A DNA stretch of 6,439 nucleotides from Campylobacterales bacterium (lineage in GTDB: Bacteria; Campylobacterota; Campylobacteria; Campylobacterales; JALSKU01). The notes under the pieces are model-generated. The model had not been told where the DNA came from. It saw nothing but the letters and a program-made list of their open reading frames with translations, and searched no databases. The translations under genes were made by a program, and so were the position numbers. Below are positions 5,868-6,439 of this stretch, piece after piece. The stretch covers positions 1 through 6,439 of the forward strand of contig JALVWW010000318.1 of the NCBI GenBank assembly GCA_027023175.1, read 5' to 3'. Every line of letters starts with the position of its first letter. Within the stretch, counting starts at the first letter, position 1.

Positions 5868-5943
5868 TGGTGGCCAGAGACGGAATCGAACCGCCGACAC
5901 GGTGATTTTCAGTCACCTGCTCTACCGACTGAGCTATCTGGCC
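5868..5943 (-). tRNA. tRNA-Phe (GAA)
   Basis: A complete cloverleaf on the minus strand. The acceptor stem GGCCAGA pairs with TCTGGCC, the discriminator is A, and CCA is encoded (plus bases 5868-5870). The D arm contains AGCTCAGTCGGTAGAGC. The anticodon stem GGTGA/TCACC encloses the loop CTGAAAA with anticodon GAA at 5910-5908. The T arm contains the GGTTCGATTCC consensus. It stands alone between murD and clc. No integrase gene or duplicated tRNA 3' end is visible in the window, so nothing suggests use as an integration site here. Confidence 0.98.
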
Positions 5944-5960
5944 AAATTTATGAAAATGAA

Positions 5961-5966
5961 ATTATA
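5961..5966 (-). promoter_or_regulatory. Candidate -10 box for tRNA-Phe
   Basis: TATAAT on the minus strand, preceded by the T-rich ACTTTTAGC, would start transcription about 11 nt before the mature tRNA. The upstream side overlaps a weak AT-rich inverted repeat (AGTTTTA/TAAAACT, 5973-5979 and 5990-5996), which could be a feeble murD terminator. Confidence 0.6.
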
Positions 5967-5996
5967 GCTAAAAGTTTTAAAAAATAACTTAAAACT

Positions 5997-6439
5997 CTAT
6001 AGTTTATAAACTAATTTTTTAAAAAGTTCGCCTCTTGTTTTGTAGGATGGATATTCATCCAGGCTTGAAGCGGCAGGGGAAAGCAGAGCTACTTCATCTG
6101 TTTGTAAAAAATTATTAATATCGTTAATGATATCCTCCAGGTTGTCAAATTTTTTAATATCTTTTTTAATATCCCCGCATAGGCTGACTATCTTTTCTTT
6201 ATTGCTGCCGGTTGCATAAACGGTTACATTTAATTTTTTCAGCTCTTCAAAAAGAGGTTTTAAATCTGCCCCCTTGTCATCACCGCCAAGGATAAGATAA
6301 ATTTTTTTATCTTTATATCTTTTTACAGCTTGTAAAGTAGCATGTATATTTGTGCCTTTTGAGTCATTTACCCAAAGTCTGTTTTTACTGTCTTTTATCT
6401 CTTCAATTCTATGAGGATCTATTTTAAAAGAGTTTATCT
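5997..6439 (-). CDS. murD: UDP-N-acetylmuramoyl-L-alanine--D-glutamate ligase MurD, C-terminal part
   Basis: The C-terminal 146 residues of MurD, cut at its 5' side by the window edge; the frame begins after two partial bases (6439-6438). MurD is the cytoplasmic ATP-dependent ligase that adds D-glutamate to UDP-MurNAc-L-Ala in peptidoglycan precursor synthesis. The visible part begins FKIDPHRIEEI and contains the Mur-ligase elements WVNDSKGTN (the substrate-binding Asp-Ser-Lys and Thr), ILGGDDKGAD, and VALLSPAASSLDEY followed by YKTRGELF, matching E. coli LLSPACASLDQF...RGNEF, with Ser of SPA and an aromatic Tyr in place of Phe for D-Glu binding. This corresponds to domain 3 and the end of domain 2. 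The stop TAG is at 5999-5997, and the fragment contains no ATG in frame, as expected for an internal piece. It lies upstream of tRNA-Phe on the same strand, with a 53-nt gap. Confidence 0.95.
   Translation of the reverse strand, partial: INSFKIDPHRIEEIKDSKNRLWVNDSKGTNIHATLQAVKRYKDKKIYLILGGDDKGADLKPLFEELKKLNVTVYATGSNKEKIVSLCGDIKKDIKKFDNLEDIINDINNFLQTDEVALLSPAASSLDEYPSYKTRGELFKKLVYKL

Noticed and set aside
5868..5943. tRNA-Phe as a genomic-island attachment site
   Set aside because: Flanking genes are housekeeping; no integrase gene and no repeat of the tRNA 3' end were found in the window.
6001..6012. Perfect 12-bp palindrome AGTTTATAAACT at the end of murD
   Set aside because: It is made of codons for the MurD C-terminus and is AT-rich, so chance occurrence in this composition is likely.

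Overview
The window looks like an ordinary, densely packed chromosomal stretch from a member of the Campylobacterota, probably a Sulfurimonas-like free-living relative. This is an inference from the low-GC, A/T-rich coding style, the frequent Lys/Ile/Phe codons, TATAAT-type -10 boxes without a clear -35, and the protein families; I could not run a database search. No integrase, transposase, CRISPR array or phage gene is visible.

Layout. (1) 1-984, plus strand: the C-terminal five-sixths of the Na+/H+ antiporter NhaA; the first ~63 codons lie outside the window. (2) 3545-968, minus strand: a tight three-gene operon of a polyphosphate kinase 2 (ppk2), a zinc-ribbon thioredoxin (trxC-like) and an SH3/NlpC-P60 cell-wall hydrolase lipoprotein. 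The first two genes are 12 nt apart and the last two overlap by 8 nt. (3) 3546-3726: a divergent intergenic region with two overlapping promoters sharing one palindromic -10, followed on the plus side by a leader full of inverted repeats, some mutually exclusive. (4) 3727-4365, plus: a YgjP-type zinc metallopeptidase with a GTG start. (5) 5740-4355, minus: a ClC-family chloride transporter/channel without the canonical intracellular proton glutamate. (6) 5943-5868, minus: tRNA-Phe(GAA) with encoded CCA. (7) 6439-5997, minus: the C-terminal third of MurD, cut by the window edge.

The genes are mostly housekeeping: ion homeostasis (NhaA, ClC), polyphosphate/nucleotide energy, thiol redox, peptidoglycan synthesis (MurD) and peptidoglycan turnover (NlpC/P60). 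They do not form one obvious pathway. Both convergent pairs (nhaA/lipoprotein and peptidase/clc) overlap at their 3' ends, so their transcripts must terminate in, or run into, antisense coding sequence.

I do not see a new multi-gene system. The most interesting signals are regulatory: a textbook-looking intrinsic terminator inside the signal-peptide codons of the lipoprotein, downstream of its forced TTG start, and the structured leader/intergenic element upstream of the metallopeptidase.
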